Assembly (NCBI RefSeq): GCF_041276405.1 | Contig: NZ_JBGGGT010000002.1 | Span: forward strand, 2,517,001-2,581,000 | Source of the DNA: Microvirga sp. TS319 | GTDB lineage: Bacteria; Pseudomonadota; Alphaproteobacteria; Rhizobiales; Beijerinckiaceae | Direction: 5' to 3' | DNA: 64,000 nt | In this document: one piece after another, positions 27,358-36,449 of the stretch | Layout of the letters: each line of letters opens with the position of its first letter | Position numbering within the stretch: the first letter of the stretch is position 1 | The notes under the pieces: generated by a model | Databases searched by the model: none | What the model saw: the letters and a program-made list of their open reading frames with translations, nothing else | Told to the model about the DNA's origin: nothing | Made by a program: the position numbers and the translations under genes

Positions 27358-27934
27358 CAGATCAAAGCCGTTCGTTGGAAGCATGTCGGGTGTCCCGCTG
27401 GACGAAAGGCCGTGCCTTTCCGTCGCTCAGCGCGGGCCCCGAGCGGTGGGCGACTGCCGGAAGGGCGTGCTGATGCCATCGCCGGTATCAGCAGTTCCGC
27501 CCCGAAGCTGAATCGAGCTTGCCTGATCCGCTGGATTTCCGCCAAAGCGATCTCAGGCGTGGAGGGCTCCGTCCACGGCGCCTTGGGCACGCCGGTCCGC
27601 CGCAGGCGCTGCGGATCGTTGGTCCATGTCGGGCAAGACAGGGGCAAGCCGATCGGGATCGGCACCTCCTCGTTGGCGAGGTCAATCAGACCAAGGTCTG
27701 GCAATTCGCCTTCGAGATGTTCGAGGGCAGTGAAAGTCCGACACGCGTTGACATTCCCTGCTGCCTGGGTCCGACCCTACGGGCACGTTTGCTCTGGATC
27801 CGTGTGCTCGAGGCGCGACCGTGCCGGCGAGAGGCGAAGCTGTGCTCCTGCCACAAGCAGGTCTGCGGTTGCGAAAAGATGGCAGCGTACCGGGACAGAT
27901 CCCGTCCGAGGTCTCGGTCAACGTCCTTGCCGCA
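27358..27934. other. Region after tniQ, no gene or transposon end seen
   Basis: About 577 GC-rich bases with overlapping open frames on both strands but no ribosome binding sites or recognisable domains. I looked for a CGACA terminus or TTTCAA/TTGAAA boxes matching the left end and found none. Confidence 0.4.
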
Positions 27935-28522
27935 TCAGGAGCCGCTGAAGCCCAGCCACGGCTCCAGTGCTTCGAAGGTCTCATCCATGGCATAGGCGGC
28001 CGTCATCGGCAGCGAGATGTGCCCGTAGCGCAGGGATATCTGACGCTCCGCCGCTTCTTCTCCAGCCTTTGCGATGGCCGCGACATAGAGGGCGGACGCA
28101 AGCCCGCTGCGGTCAGCGCCGCCTTGGCAGTGGATCAGGACCGGCTTCTCCGACTTTTCCATCAACGCGATCAGCTCCTGGGCGCGGTGCTGGTCGAGCG
28201 GCTTGCGCGCCGACATCCCGAAATCGTAGTGAGCGAGACCCAGAGCCTTGGCTGCAGCCACCTCGGCATCATACCAATCTGCGCCGGAATTGCTGCCCCG
28301 CAGATTGATAATCGACCGGATCCGGTGTTCTTTGATGTACCCTGCCAGGGCCTCAGGTGTCGGCTGCGCGGATCTGTAGACCTCTCCCGCGATGACCGGA
28401 TGAAAGTTTCCGCTGAGCTGGAGGTATCCAAGACCCGCTCCTAGTACAACACCTAGCCCTACCATGCTGATCGCCGTTCGTTTCAACCACCGGGCATGGC
28501 TCCTCCGCAATTTTCGGCTCAT
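27935..28522 (-). CDS. Membrane-anchored dual-specificity protein phosphatase
   Basis: A 195-residue cysteine phosphatase. The P-loop is HCQGGADRSG, with catalytic Cys132 and Arg138 (C-x5-R), and Asp100 in HYDFGMS is a likely general acid. Residues about 14-33 form a single membrane anchor (AISMVGLGVVLGAGLGYLQL). The start at ATG 28522 has a near-perfect GGAGGTGAG site. It lies on the same strand as the two-component genes and DedA remnant upstream, so it may belong to that operon. The substrate could be a phosphoprotein or a membrane phospho-lipid; the sequence does not decide. Confidence 0.85.
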   Translation of the reverse strand: MSRKLRRSHARWLKRTAISMVGLGVVLGAGLGYLQLSGNFHPVIAGEVYRSAQPTPEALAGYIKEHRIRSIINLRGSNSGADWYDAEVAAAKALGLAHYDFGMSARKPLDQHRAQELIALMEKSEKPVLIHCQGGADRSGLASALYVAAIAKAGEEAAERQISLRYGHISLPMTAAYAMDETFEALEPWLGFSGS

Positions 28523-28674
28523 TGTCTCACCTCCAATCCACATTATCGAGCGCCAAGGCCGGTCTCTGTTCATTATGATCCGGCCAAGACAAAAGTGCGA
28601 GCGCGGCTTCCGGTGCTGTCCGCGCCCCGAACCGCAGTAACCGCTCGGGGCAGAACAGCGGTGAGCTCCCTAGC

Positions 28675-28820
28675 CCGAGCACCATCGCCGTCCCTGGGGC
28701 GGCGCCCACAACCGGGATTGCCTCCGAGAAGGTAGCCAGGGAGGCGACGAGCGTCGCGAACGATGGATGGTGTTCCACGACACCAAGGAAGGATTGGATC
28801 AGAGCATCAAGCGAGGTCAT
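28675..28820 (-). pseudogene. N-terminal remnant of a DedA-family membrane protein
   Basis: The start codon overlaps the stop of the sensor kinase gene (ATGA at 28817-28820), a normal operon junction. The first 50 residues (TSLDALIQSFLGVVEHHPSF, then EAIPVVGAAPGTAMVLGLG) match the start of DedA proteins, which continue for another 150 residues. Here the frame departs into low-complexity, non-membrane sequence, so only the N-terminus survives. An intact DedA gene occurs at 36450-37085. Confidence 0.6.
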
Positions 28821-30181
28821 GAACACCCCCGAGCCGAGTGGACATGGGAGACTGGCCCGAAGCGGATTTCAACCTTGAGCCCGGGCTGATTGTCGTGGAG
28901 GGAGAGCGCGCCCCGGTGCAGGTCTACGACGGCCGCCGCCAAGCTCAAACCTAGGCCGTTCCCGGGCGTCGTGCGGCTGCGCTCCAGGCGGTAGAACCGG
29001 CGCAGGACGGCCTCACGTTCGCTGGCCGGAATTCCAGGTCCGTTGTCGGTGACGGCAGCGATAGCGCTGCCGTCAGGGTCGGTCGACAGACTCACCGCGA
29101 CATCCGTGCCAACCGGCGTGTGGCAAAGGGCGTTTTCCACCAGATTGGCAATGAGTTGGACGACAAGCTCGCGGTCGCCTGGGACAACGATTCCGGCGGT
29201 GATCGTCGCGATCAGGCGGCGTCCACTATCCTCGGCTGCCGGCTCATAGGCTTCGACCACGGTTTGCAGGGCGTCGGACAGGTCGACGGGGCGGAACGCT
29301 GCCCGCCGCGCTCCCGCTTCAATCTGCGCAATGCGCAGCAGGGCTGAGAACGTTTGGAGGAGACCGTCGGCCTCGCCAATGGCGCGATCCACGGCCTCTT
29401 GATAACTGTCCGTCGTCCTGGCGCGCGCCCGGGCGTCCTCCAGCCCCTGCCGCAGGCGCGCCAACGGCGTGCGCAGGTCATGGGCGATGTCGTTTGAGAC
29501 CTGTCGCAGGTTTTCCATCAGGCCGGCGATGCGATCGAGCATGGCGTTCAAGGTTATGGCGAGCCGGTCGAAATCGTCACCAGAGCCCGTCAGAGCAATG
29601 CGCCGGGAGAGGTCCCCTGCGATGATGGCGTTGGCCGTGCGGGCGACGGCATCGACACGCCGCAGCAACGCCTGCGCAATCAGCGCGCCGGCGCCAAGGG
29701 CAAGCACAATTCCAATGAGCAGCGCCCAGGTGAATTGGGTCAGCAGGGAGTCCTCGACTCCATCGATCCAAGTGATGTCGGACGCCACCGACAGGAGCAG
29801 ACCGCTTCTCAGGCGCTCCGTCAGCACCAGGACATCGCCATCAAAGGGCACCTCCCGCGCGACGCCATCTGCGGTTTCGAACTCTGTCCAGCCCGGCTTC
29901 CGAATATCGAGCCAACGTTCACCGGAGAGATAATTCCCCTCGGGGGATGCCAATCGGTAGGCGAAGCGGCGCTGGAGATCTTGGGTCGAGCGGGTTTGGA
30001 GCGCCGCCGCACCGGCCTGTTCCACGAGTGGCGCAAGGTCGGCCATATCGCGCTCAATGCCTCCCCGGACCTGCCCCTCGAGGGCGCCCTTGACGGTCGA
30101 ATAGATGCCAAAGCCGAGAATGAGAATCGAGACGAGCACGATCGTCGCGGCAACGGCCGCCAGCCGGAACCCCGTTCCCAT
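28817..30181 (-). CDS. Two-component sensor histidine kinase
   Basis: A 454-residue membrane kinase. It has a transmembrane helix at about residues 7-30, a periplasmic domain of about 120 residues, a second helix (LLIGIVLALGAGALIAQALL), a HAMP linker, and a HisKA domain with the phospho-acceptor in NDIAHDLRTPL (His234). The ATPase shows NLVENAL (N box), DNGPGIP (G1) and GNGLGLSLA (G2). The gene follows its response regulator with a seven-base gap. ATG 30181 is preferred; an upstream GTG at 30223 would overlap the regulator. The signal is unknown; downstream DedA and phosphatase genes suggest an envelope cue. Confidence 0.9.
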   Translation of the reverse strand: MGTGFRLAAVAATIVLVSILILGFGIYSTVKGALEGQVRGGIERDMADLAPLVEQAGAAALQTRSTQDLQRRFAYRLASPEGNYLSGERWLDIRKPGWTEFETADGVAREVPFDGDVLVLTERLRSGLLLSVASDITWIDGVEDSLLTQFTWALLIGIVLALGAGALIAQALLRRVDAVARTANAIIAGDLSRRIALTGSGDDFDRLAITLNAMLDRIAGLMENLRQVSNDIAHDLRTPLARLRQGLEDARARARTTDSYQEAVDRAIGEADGLLQTFSALLRIAQIEAGARRAAFRPVDLSDALQTVVEAYEPAAEDSGRRLIATITAGIVVPGDRELVVQLIANLVENALCHTPVGTDVAVSLSTDPDGSAIAAVTDNGPGIPASEREAVLRRFYRLERSRTTPGNGLGLSLAAAVVDLHRGALSLHDNQPGLKVEIRFGPVSHVHSARGCS

Positions 30182-30188
30182 CGTGATA

Positions 30189-30866
30189 CTACGCAGCCGC
30201 ACGCAAACGATATCCCGAACCACGGACAGTCTCGATCAATTCCGCCTCGAAGCCCTTGTCGACCTTGGATCGCAGGCGGCTGACATGCGTTTCGACGATA
30301 TTGGTCTTGGGATCGAAGTGGAATTCCCAGACGTTCTCGAGCAGCATGGTGCGGGTCACAACACGATCGGCGTTGCGGATCAGGTACTCCAGCAACCGGA
30401 ATTCACGCGGCTGCAGGTCGATCTCACGCCCAGCCCGGCGCACCTTGCGCCCGATGAGATCCATCTCGAGATCCGCGATCTTGAGCACGGTTTCGATCTG
30501 CGCCATCGGCGGCCTTCGGGCGAGCGCGTTGACGCGGGCCAGGAGTTCGGCAAAGGCGAAAGGCTTGACAAGATAGTCATCGCCGCCGGCTTCGAGACCC
30601 TCGACCCGATCACCCACTCCGCCCAGGGTGGTGAGGAACAACACCGGGGTCCTGACGCCGGCGCCGCGCACCGTCTTGACGACACCGAGCCCGTCCAGTC
30701 CCGGGAGCATGCGGTCCACGATCATGACATCATAGGCCTCCGCGGCCGCCAGGAAGAGACCGTCGCGGCCATTCGCGGCCAGATCAACGACATGCCCGTG
30801 CTCCTCGAGGCCTCGGCGGAGGTAGGCTCCCGTTTCGTTGTCATCCTCGATTACGAGAATCTTCAT
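30189..30866 (-). CDS. OmpR/PhoB-family response regulator
   Basis: A 225-residue regulator. The receiver has acidic residues at VIEDD (6-9), phospho-acceptor Asp51 (IVDRMLPGLDG), Thr80 and Lys101 (YLVKPF). The winged-helix output domain ends with VETHVSRLRSKVDKGF and VRGSGYRL, typical of OmpR-type DNA binding. It starts at ATG 30866 with AGGAGAG upstream and is first in the operon with the sensor kinase. It probably controls envelope genes in response to the partner kinase. Confidence 0.92.
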   Translation of the reverse strand: MKILVIEDDNETGAYLRRGLEEHGHVVDLAANGRDGLFLAAAEAYDVMIVDRMLPGLDGLGVVKTVRGAGVRTPVLFLTTLGGVGDRVEGLEAGGDDYLVKPFAFAELLARVNALARRPPMAQIETVLKIADLEMDLIGRKVRRAGREIDLQPREFRLLEYLIRNADRVVTRTMLLENVWEFHFDPKTNIVETHVSRLRSKVDKGFEAELIETVRGSGYRLRAAA

Positions 30867-31379
30867 GCAGCGGCTCTCTCCTGTCGAGCACATATCTGTG
30901 TTACGCCCGGCATCATCGCCAGTGGAGGCTTCGGATCAGGAGCCGGTTCATCAGAACCATAGATACCGCAAGGCTCCAGCAAGCAGAATACCCGCGAGGG
31001 GGTGTTTGTCCTGGCCGCCCTCCGCCACGGTTCTCCCGACCCCGTAACGCCGACCCGGGAGCACAGGCGCTCGACGGTGGCGAGCGGACATCGCCACCAC
31101 CGAGACGCGGCGCCAGCGCAACGGCGTCACCCAGGACGATCGGTGCGCGCGGCAACGTCGCCTTGGTTGGGCGCGAGACCGGACCGCCGCCATGCGTTGG
31201 TGTGGCCCGGCCGAGGGCGTTGAGTGCTTTGGCTGGAGCGGTCATTGAAGCCATCCGCGAGGGAACAAGCGGGTGGAGGGAAGCCCGGCTGTAGTGTTGA
31301 GATCCTTCAACGGCTCATTGAACCCAGGCGAAGCGTCCGGCCTCGTCTGGGCAGTGCGTGGGCGATGAAATTCTGAAGC
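30867..31379. other. Intergenic region upstream of the two-component operon
   Basis: About 510 bases in which I see no supportable gene. The two-component promoter should lie near 30870-30950. Confidence 0.4.
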
Positions 31380-31673
31380 CTAGTGCAAGATCGGCAGGGG
31401 CCGCCAAGCACCCATGATAAGCACGACAACAGCCATGAATTCGCCCTCATCAAGCTTATGGCACCCGTCGCTGGCCACCACCGAGCCGCTCGCGTATGAA
31501 TCGATCTCCACCCTGAAGGGTGGAACATGCGAGGCAACGTCCCGGAGCACTTCAGTCAGGCGCGCTTCAAGGGTGCCGATCTGCCCCAGACGGATGGTCC
31601 GGGAAGCCTCGACCCGGTCTAGACCCAACGCGCCTGGAGTAGGTGCGGATAACCCTTTCCTCGATCCGTTCAC
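31380..31673 (-). CDS. Possible small hypothetical protein
   Basis: A 97-residue frame from a GTG at 31673. Residues about 30-88 (IGTLEARLTEVLRDVASHV, then VEIDSYASGSVVASDG) look like folded protein, and I know nothing closely related. The ribosome binding site is unconvincing, so this is a weak call. Confidence 0.3.
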   Translation of the reverse strand: MNGSRKGLSAPTPGALGLDRVEASRTIRLGQIGTLEARLTEVLRDVASHVPPFRVEIDSYASGSVVASDGCHKLDEGEFMAVVVLIMGAWRPLPILH

Positions 31674-31737
31674 GGCAGACGTCCTGGTTCGCCGCAGCGA
31701 TCACAATCTCACACGCTTCGGACATCCCGTCCCCATT

Positions 31738-32469
31738 CTAGAACTTGTAATTCAGGCCGGCGCGCACCACACCGAAATCGTCGCGACCCGAGCTGGTGCT
31801 GGAGATGGCTGGCGTCCCGAGCGCAGACGTGTTCCTTGAGCCATTGCCGAGGCTGACGTAAAGTGCTTCTACCTTCGCCGTCCAATTGTTGGTGAGGGCA
31901 TACTCGAGGCCGCCACCGAGCGTGTAACCAACCTCGGTGCCACGGTTGCCGGCGAGAGGCCCCCAGCTGCGGCTTCCGACATCGCCATAGGCGAAGCCGC
32001 CGGTTCCGTAGACGAGGAACCGGTCGAACGCATAGCCGAGCCGGCCGCGCACCGTGCCAAAATAGTTTCCACCCGAGCTGCTGCCAGACAGCGCGGCCGG
32101 CGAACCGGCGACGTAGGTCGTCTTGTTGCCGAGGTCGGCGTATTGCAGGTCGGTCTCCAGGCCAACCACGAGGCCGGTTCCCGGCACGAGCTGATAATTG
32201 TAGCCGATCTGGCCACCGCCGACAAAGCCGCCGTTCGATCCCTTGCTGCTCAACGTATCAGCAGAGCCAAGGTAGGTTTGGTTGCGGTTGCTCCAACCAT
32301 AACCACCGTTCACGCCGGCGTGGAAGCCACTCCAAGTGAACAGCGGGGCGGGATTGTAGACGGGGGCCGGGGCATACTGGCGCGCGGGCAGATCGGCTGC
32401 CAGAGCAGCTGACGCTCCAACCACGAGAGATGCGGCGGTGGTGACGAGAACGCGGGAAAGCTTGCGCAT
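31738..32469 (-). CDS. Outer-membrane beta-barrel protein, Omp25/RopB type
   Basis: A 243-residue outer-membrane protein. The signal peptide (LSRVLVTTAASLVVGASAALA) is followed by ADLPAR, the usual mature start of Rhizobiales Omp25/RopB proteins. The rest alternates glycine and aromatic residues as in an eight-stranded barrel (YNYQLVPGTGLVVGLETDLQ, YAFDRFLVYGTGGFAYG) and ends in NYKF with the terminal Phe that the BAM machinery recognises. ATG 32469 is chosen; ATG 32481 adds four residues. The gene is monocistronic and probably abundant in the outer membrane. Confidence 0.92.
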   Translation of the reverse strand: MRKLSRVLVTTAASLVVGASAALAADLPARQYAPAPVYNPAPLFTWSGFHAGVNGGYGWSNRNQTYLGSADTLSSKGSNGGFVGGGQIGYNYQLVPGTGLVVGLETDLQYADLGNKTTYVAGSPAALSGSSSGGNYFGTVRGRLGYAFDRFLVYGTGGFAYGDVGSRSWGPLAGNRGTEVGYTLGGGLEYALTNNWTAKVEALYVSLGNGSRNTSALGTPAISSTSSGRDDFGVVRAGLNYKF

Positions 32470-33105
32470 GATGTTCGCCATTTCTGGATTCGAGGAAACT
32501 GCAACGTCCATCGTGGAAGTTCGCAGGAGCAGCATGTCTCCTGAAAGGAGGCCCTGGCATCGCGAGTGGATGCCGGGACCCGAGTGACTCTTCTCTGCGG
32601 ATGTTGCTGGTGCCTGCCGGGGCGGACGCGAGGCAGCCGCCCCGGCAGGGTCTGGACGGTGGTGGGGTTCAAAACGGTATCCACATTCCAAGGCCACGCT
32701 TTTGTGGCTGGGTCGACGTTCGGGCTGTATGGCCGCAACTATACGGATCTGTAATGTTCCCTAACGAGCCGTGAGGCTGCGCTGGCGTCCGTCGTCTGTG
32801 TTATCGGGTGCGGATGCGCCCTGGGTCGGCGCGTCGTCGCATGGCCACGGCAGGAGTGTCGTACATTCCGGACTAGGGATGCAGAGCCTTGCTGCACGAC
32901 TCTCCTGGGTGTCATCCGCCTTCTATACGAAATTGTATACGGGCAGTCAGAGGCGGCTCATCCGCTGGTCGGTAGCTTGGTTGGAGACGCGCTCGGGACG
33001 AACGAGCGCAGATCCTCCCGAGGGCGCTTCAGTCTCGCCTGAGTCACTCGTTTCCCCGCAAAAGGTTGCGTCCGACGCCGCCGCTACCGCGGCAAGTGAG
33101 GTTAC
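32470..33105. other. Divergent intergenic region (porin / DUF347 gene)
   Basis: About 636 bases with no supportable gene. It should contain the promoters of the porin (minus) and of the first DUF347 gene (plus). Confidence 0.4.
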
Positions 33106-33915
33106 ATGATACTTGATCGCTCCCACGAACCTGCACCTGCCGGCAAGCACGCCGCAAGAGCGGTCAGCAAGGTAGCCACCGTCACCCTTGCGTTCTGGAT
33201 CATGAAGATCCTCGCGACGACGCTGGGCGAGACGGCGGGCGACTTTCTGTCCATGACGCTGGACCTCGGCTACTACGTTTCGCTGGCGATCACTTTCGGA
33301 CTGCTGGCCATCGTTCTCGTCGCGCAGATCCGCTCAACGACGTATCACCCTGTTCTCTTCTGGACAGCGATCGTGGCGACGACAACCGCCGGGACCGAAG
33401 TCTCCGACATGATGGACCGCTCACTGGGCCTAGGCTACCTTTGGGGGGCGGTGCTGCTCGTCAGTGGCCTCGCTGCGACGCTCGCGGTGTGGTGGTGGCG
33501 GGAGCGGGACTTGCGGGTCTATCCGATCAGACAGCGAGAGACAGAAACTATGTTCTGGATCGCCGTGGTCTTCTCCAACAGTCTCGGCACTGCTTTCGGT
33601 GACTTCCTGACCAGCACCCTTGGCCTCAGCTACATCGAAGGAGCCTTGGTGACCACCGGCGTCATCGGCGTCGTCGCGGTCCTCCACTCTGCAACCCGAC
33701 TGAGCCACGTGCTGCTCTTCTGGGTCGCTTTCATCTTCACGCGTCCCTTCGGAGCGACGTTCGGCGACTTGTTGACGAAGCCGACGGATAGCGGTGGCTT
33801 GAGCCTGCCGCGCGAATTCGCGTCGCTCGTCACACTGGCTTTGCTCGCCCTCGTGCTTTTCCTGTCGACGCAACCTGCCGAGAGAGTGCAACGGCAACCA
33901 GTCAAGACGCAGTGA
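33106..33915 (+). CDS. DUF347 repeat membrane protein (COG4705), copy 1
   Basis: A 269-residue polytopic membrane protein built of repeated units containing KILATTLGETAGDFL and NSLGTAFGDFLTSTLGLSY, the signature of the DUF347 repeat. About eight hydrophobic segments can be counted. Starts at ATG 33106 with GAGG five bases upstream. A paralogue follows about 190 bases downstream. Function is unknown; the family occurs in many proteobacteria and the repeated acidic GD motifs could line a membrane path. Confidence 0.85.
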   Translation: MILDRSHEPAPAGKHAARAVSKVATVTLAFWIMKILATTLGETAGDFLSMTLDLGYYVSLAITFGLLAIVLVAQIRSTTYHPVLFWTAIVATTTAGTEVSDMMDRSLGLGYLWGAVLLVSGLAATLAVWWWRERDLRVYPIRQRETETMFWIAVVFSNSLGTAFGDFLTSTLGLSYIEGALVTTGVIGVVAVLHSATRLSHVLLFWVAFIFTRPFGATFGDLLTKPTDSGGLSLPREFASLVTLALLALVLFLSTQPAERVQRQPVKTQ

Positions 33916-34104
33916 CGGCGAAGCGGGCCGCTCCTTCGCCCGACTGGAGGTTACAGATCCGTATGGGACGAGACAAGCTGCTCCAATGGCAGCCACCACA
34001 CAGTGTGGTCGCTGCACGTGATGGTCCTCGGGTTGTCTGCCACTCATCGGAGCTTCGTCGGCGCCCAACACCCGCAGGAACGTCACGACATGAGGGAAAA
34101 TAGG

Positions 34105-34896
34105 ATGGATGCACGAGCCGATTGCAAGTTGCCGCTGCGACTGAACAAGGTTCCGGAGATCACGGTCTATTTTTGGATCATCAAGGTCCTGGCAACGACC
34201 GTGGGCGAGACAGCGGCCGATTTTCTGGCTGTCAGGTTGAACCTGGGGCTGACCATCACATCCTATACGATGAGCGCGGTATTCTTGGCGCTTTTGGTGT
34301 TTCAGGTCCGAGCAAAGCGTTACATTCCGCCGCTGTATTGGACCACCGTCGTCGCGATCAGCATCGTCGGGACGCTCGTCTCGGACAACCTCGTCGACGG
34401 CATGGGGATCAGCCTGATCACCACGTCGGTCGCCTTCGCGCTGTTCCTGGCTGCTGTCTTCATGCTCTGGTATGTCACGGAGCGGACGCTCTCGATCCAT
34501 ACGATCGTGAGTGTGCGGCGCGAGCTTTTCTACTGGGCCGCCATTCTCTTCACATTTGCCTTGGGAACTTCGGTGGGCGATTTGCTCGCCGAGAGGCTTG
34601 ACCTCGGATACTGGCAAGCTGCCGTTAGCTTTGGCGCGATGATCGCCGTGATTGCGGCTCTGCACTACGAGCTGAAGATGAATGCAATCCTCTCCTTCTG
34701 GCTCGCCTACATCCTGACGCGTCCACTCGGCGCCTCGGTGGGTGACTGGCTGGCAAAGCCTTCGATCGCCGGTGGGCTGGGATTTGGGACCATCGCCACA
34801 AGTCTGATCTTCCTCGGCGCAATCCTCATCCTCGTCGCCTACCTGACGATCAGCAGGACCGACCGGATCAATCCCGAAGCTGTCGAACCGACCTGA
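34105..34896 (+). CDS. DUF347 repeat membrane protein (COG4705), copy 2
   Basis: A 263-residue paralogue of the preceding gene with the same repeats (KVLATTVGETAADFL, FALGTSVGDLLAERLDLGYW, PLGASVGDWLAKPS). GAGGG sits nine bases before ATG 34105; ATG 34090 is possible. The two copies have clearly diverged, so the duplication is old or the pair may form a heteromer. A hairpin follows the stop. Confidence 0.85.
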   Translation: MDARADCKLPLRLNKVPEITVYFWIIKVLATTVGETAADFLAVRLNLGLTITSYTMSAVFLALLVFQVRAKRYIPPLYWTTVVAISIVGTLVSDNLVDGMGISLITTSVAFALFLAAVFMLWYVTERTLSIHTIVSVRRELFYWAAILFTFALGTSVGDLLAERLDLGYWQAAVSFGAMIAVIAALHYELKMNAILSFWLAYILTRPLGASVGDWLAKPSIAGGLGFGTIATSLIFLGAILILVAYLTISRTDRINPEAVEPT

Positions 34897-34903
34897 CGCA
34901 GTC

Positions 34904-34933
34904 GTGGCTGGGCTTCGGTGCCAGCCCAGCCAC
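34904..34933 (+). terminator. GC-rich hairpin after the second DUF347 gene
   Basis: A perfect 11-bp stem (GTGGCTGGGCT at 34904-34914 with 34923-34933) and an eight-base loop start eight bases after the stop. No T-run follows, so termination efficiency is uncertain. Confidence 0.55.
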
Positions 34934-34996
34934 CTGCGGCTGCGGCCGCACGTCCCGATGGCACGCCATTAACCCTGATGACGGAAAGGATACGCG

Positions 34997-35257
34997 ATGA
35001 AATGGAGATCCCTGACCATGACGGTGCTCGCCACCATGCTCGGCATTGCCGCAACAAGCGCCGCCCGCGCTGACTGTGAGAGCGACTTGGTTCAACTGGA
35101 GCAAGCCTACAAGACTCGTGCTTTGACGCCTACGGGCAAGGCCGCGCTGGACGAGGCGAAGACGAAAGGAGTGGCCGCTCTCAAGAAGGATGACGATGCT
35201 GGGTGCCACAAGGCGGTTTCGGACGCGATGACGAAAGCGGGCTTGGCCGTGAAATGA
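34997..35257 (+). CDS. Small exported protein
   Basis: An 86-residue protein with a signal peptide (LTMTVLATMLGIAATSAARA) and a short helical mature part of about 60 residues with two cysteines (DCESDL and GCHKAV), probably disulphide-linked in the periplasm. GGAAAGGA precedes the ATG. Family not recognised. Confidence 0.7.
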   Translation: MKWRSLTMTVLATMLGIAATSAARADCESDLVQLEQAYKTRALTPTGKAALDEAKTKGVAALKKDDDAGCHKAVSDAMTKAGLAVK

Positions 35258-35761
35258 TGGCGGCCCTCCTCAGCTGAAATTGCACGTCGCGAGGGCGCGT
35301 TGGACCTCCCCCCTGCGCCCTCCACCTCATGAGCGTCGCCTCGGCTCGGTCGCCCTCCCCATCCCGGTTTCCCTCGGCGGATCCCAGGAGGGTGTCACCG
35401 CCCGCACACCAACGAGGGAATTGAGTTGTCTTCCCTGAGCCCAAGACGCACTCTCGTGCACCGGGGCCTTGGAAGAGCGGTGCGACGGGCGGATGGTGGC
35501 TGCGGCCTGGATCCTCCGCCCGATTGTGCTCACGTTGTGAACGGGATTGGAGCCTCCCAGCGTTGATCGCCACGATGCGGCGGAGGATCGATCGCGACGG
35601 CAGCGGCGCGGGCAAGGTCGAGGCTCGTCGATGCCGGGCACCGCATCCCATCTTCATGGATACATGGGGTTCGGAGACTGGCGGGTTCCATCGTGTTGCC
35701 CAGAAACAGCGCGGCCGGATGCGCTGGCTACGGTCGTCAAACAGCGTGTCGCGGATGGTCG
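35258..35761. other. Intergenic region, nothing recognised
   Basis: About 504 bases between convergent genes. Open frames on both strands show no domains or ribosome binding sites. Confidence 0.4.
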
Positions 35762-36361
35762 TCAGGGCCGAATCCAGCCCCTTTCGATGGGAGTGGAAAA
35801 CACGCGTCGATAGAGCGGCTCGGCCAAGCGAGGCACGATCGTACGGCGGACCCACGCGTGGAGCGGCGCGACCGCCAGGATTCCGGTCGCCGCCACCGGA
35901 ACCGCCCCCAGCATGTCAAAAGGAAAGTGGACGCCGAGGAACAGGCGCGACCACGCCACAGGTACGGCCAGCAACAAAACGAGGCGACCGGCCCAACGTT
36001 CGTGGGTCCACGCCAGGAGCCCGATCCCGATCGCGACGAGAAACGTGAGGTGATCGCTCGGGAAGGAACTGTCCGCGGCGTGTGGGATCAGGGTGTGCCC
36101 GATCGGAACGGCGAACGGACGTGGATGGGGCCAGATCAGGGCGATGGCTTGGTTCAAGGCAAGAGCCACCTCGGCGCCGAGCACAGCAAGCAACAAGCCG
36201 CTGCGGCTGTCGCGGGTGCCCCAAAGCCACAGCGCGGCCAGCAGCACCGGAACCAGAAAGATCGCCCATTGGCCAAAGGCGAGCGCCATCACGACCAGTC
36301 CGGAGGGCGGGTGCTCAGCGGCGTTTAGGGCGAGAAAAAGCGCGTCGTTCCAAGCTTCCAT
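35762..36361 (-). CDS. PAP2-family phosphatase, undecaprenyl-diphosphatase-like
   Basis: A 199-residue membrane phosphatase. Its three PAP2 signatures are WPHPRPF (variant of KxxxxxxRP), SSFPSDH and SRLFLGVHFPFD, carrying the catalytic histidines and arginines. About five membrane helices are visible. The size and PSDH variant resemble BcrC-type undecaprenyl pyrophosphate phosphatases, which recycle the lipid carrier for cell-wall synthesis. ATG 36361 has GGAGG ten bases upstream; an earlier ATG at 36418 lacks a site. It lies 88 bases downstream of a DedA gene, and DedA proteins are now linked to undecaprenyl phosphate recycling, so the pair is coherent. Confidence 0.82.
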   Translation of the reverse strand: MEAWNDALFLALNAAEHPPSGLVVMALAFGQWAIFLVPVLLAALWLWGTRDSRSGLLLAVLGAEVALALNQAIALIWPHPRPFAVPIGHTLIPHAADSSFPSDHLTFLVAIGIGLLAWTHERWAGRLVLLLAVPVAWSRLFLGVHFPFDMLGAVPVAATGILAVAPLHAWVRRTIVPRLAEPLYRRVFSTPIERGWIRP

Positions 36362-36449
36362 TGCAGTCAATCCTCCGCCAGCAATCCAATTGGCTCCTTG
36401 GCGCGCCAGAAAGGTCATTGAAGCGGCCAGGTCCAAAAGAGCCACTCCC

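Noticed and set aside
27315..27993. Overlapping open frames after tniQ as possible transposon cargo
   Set aside because: None has a ribosome binding site, a recognisable domain or protein-like composition.
35181..35855. A 224-codon minus-strand open frame
   Set aside because: It covers the end of a small exported-protein gene and a GC-rich gap, is Arg/Ser/Pro-rich, and has no domain or ribosome binding site.
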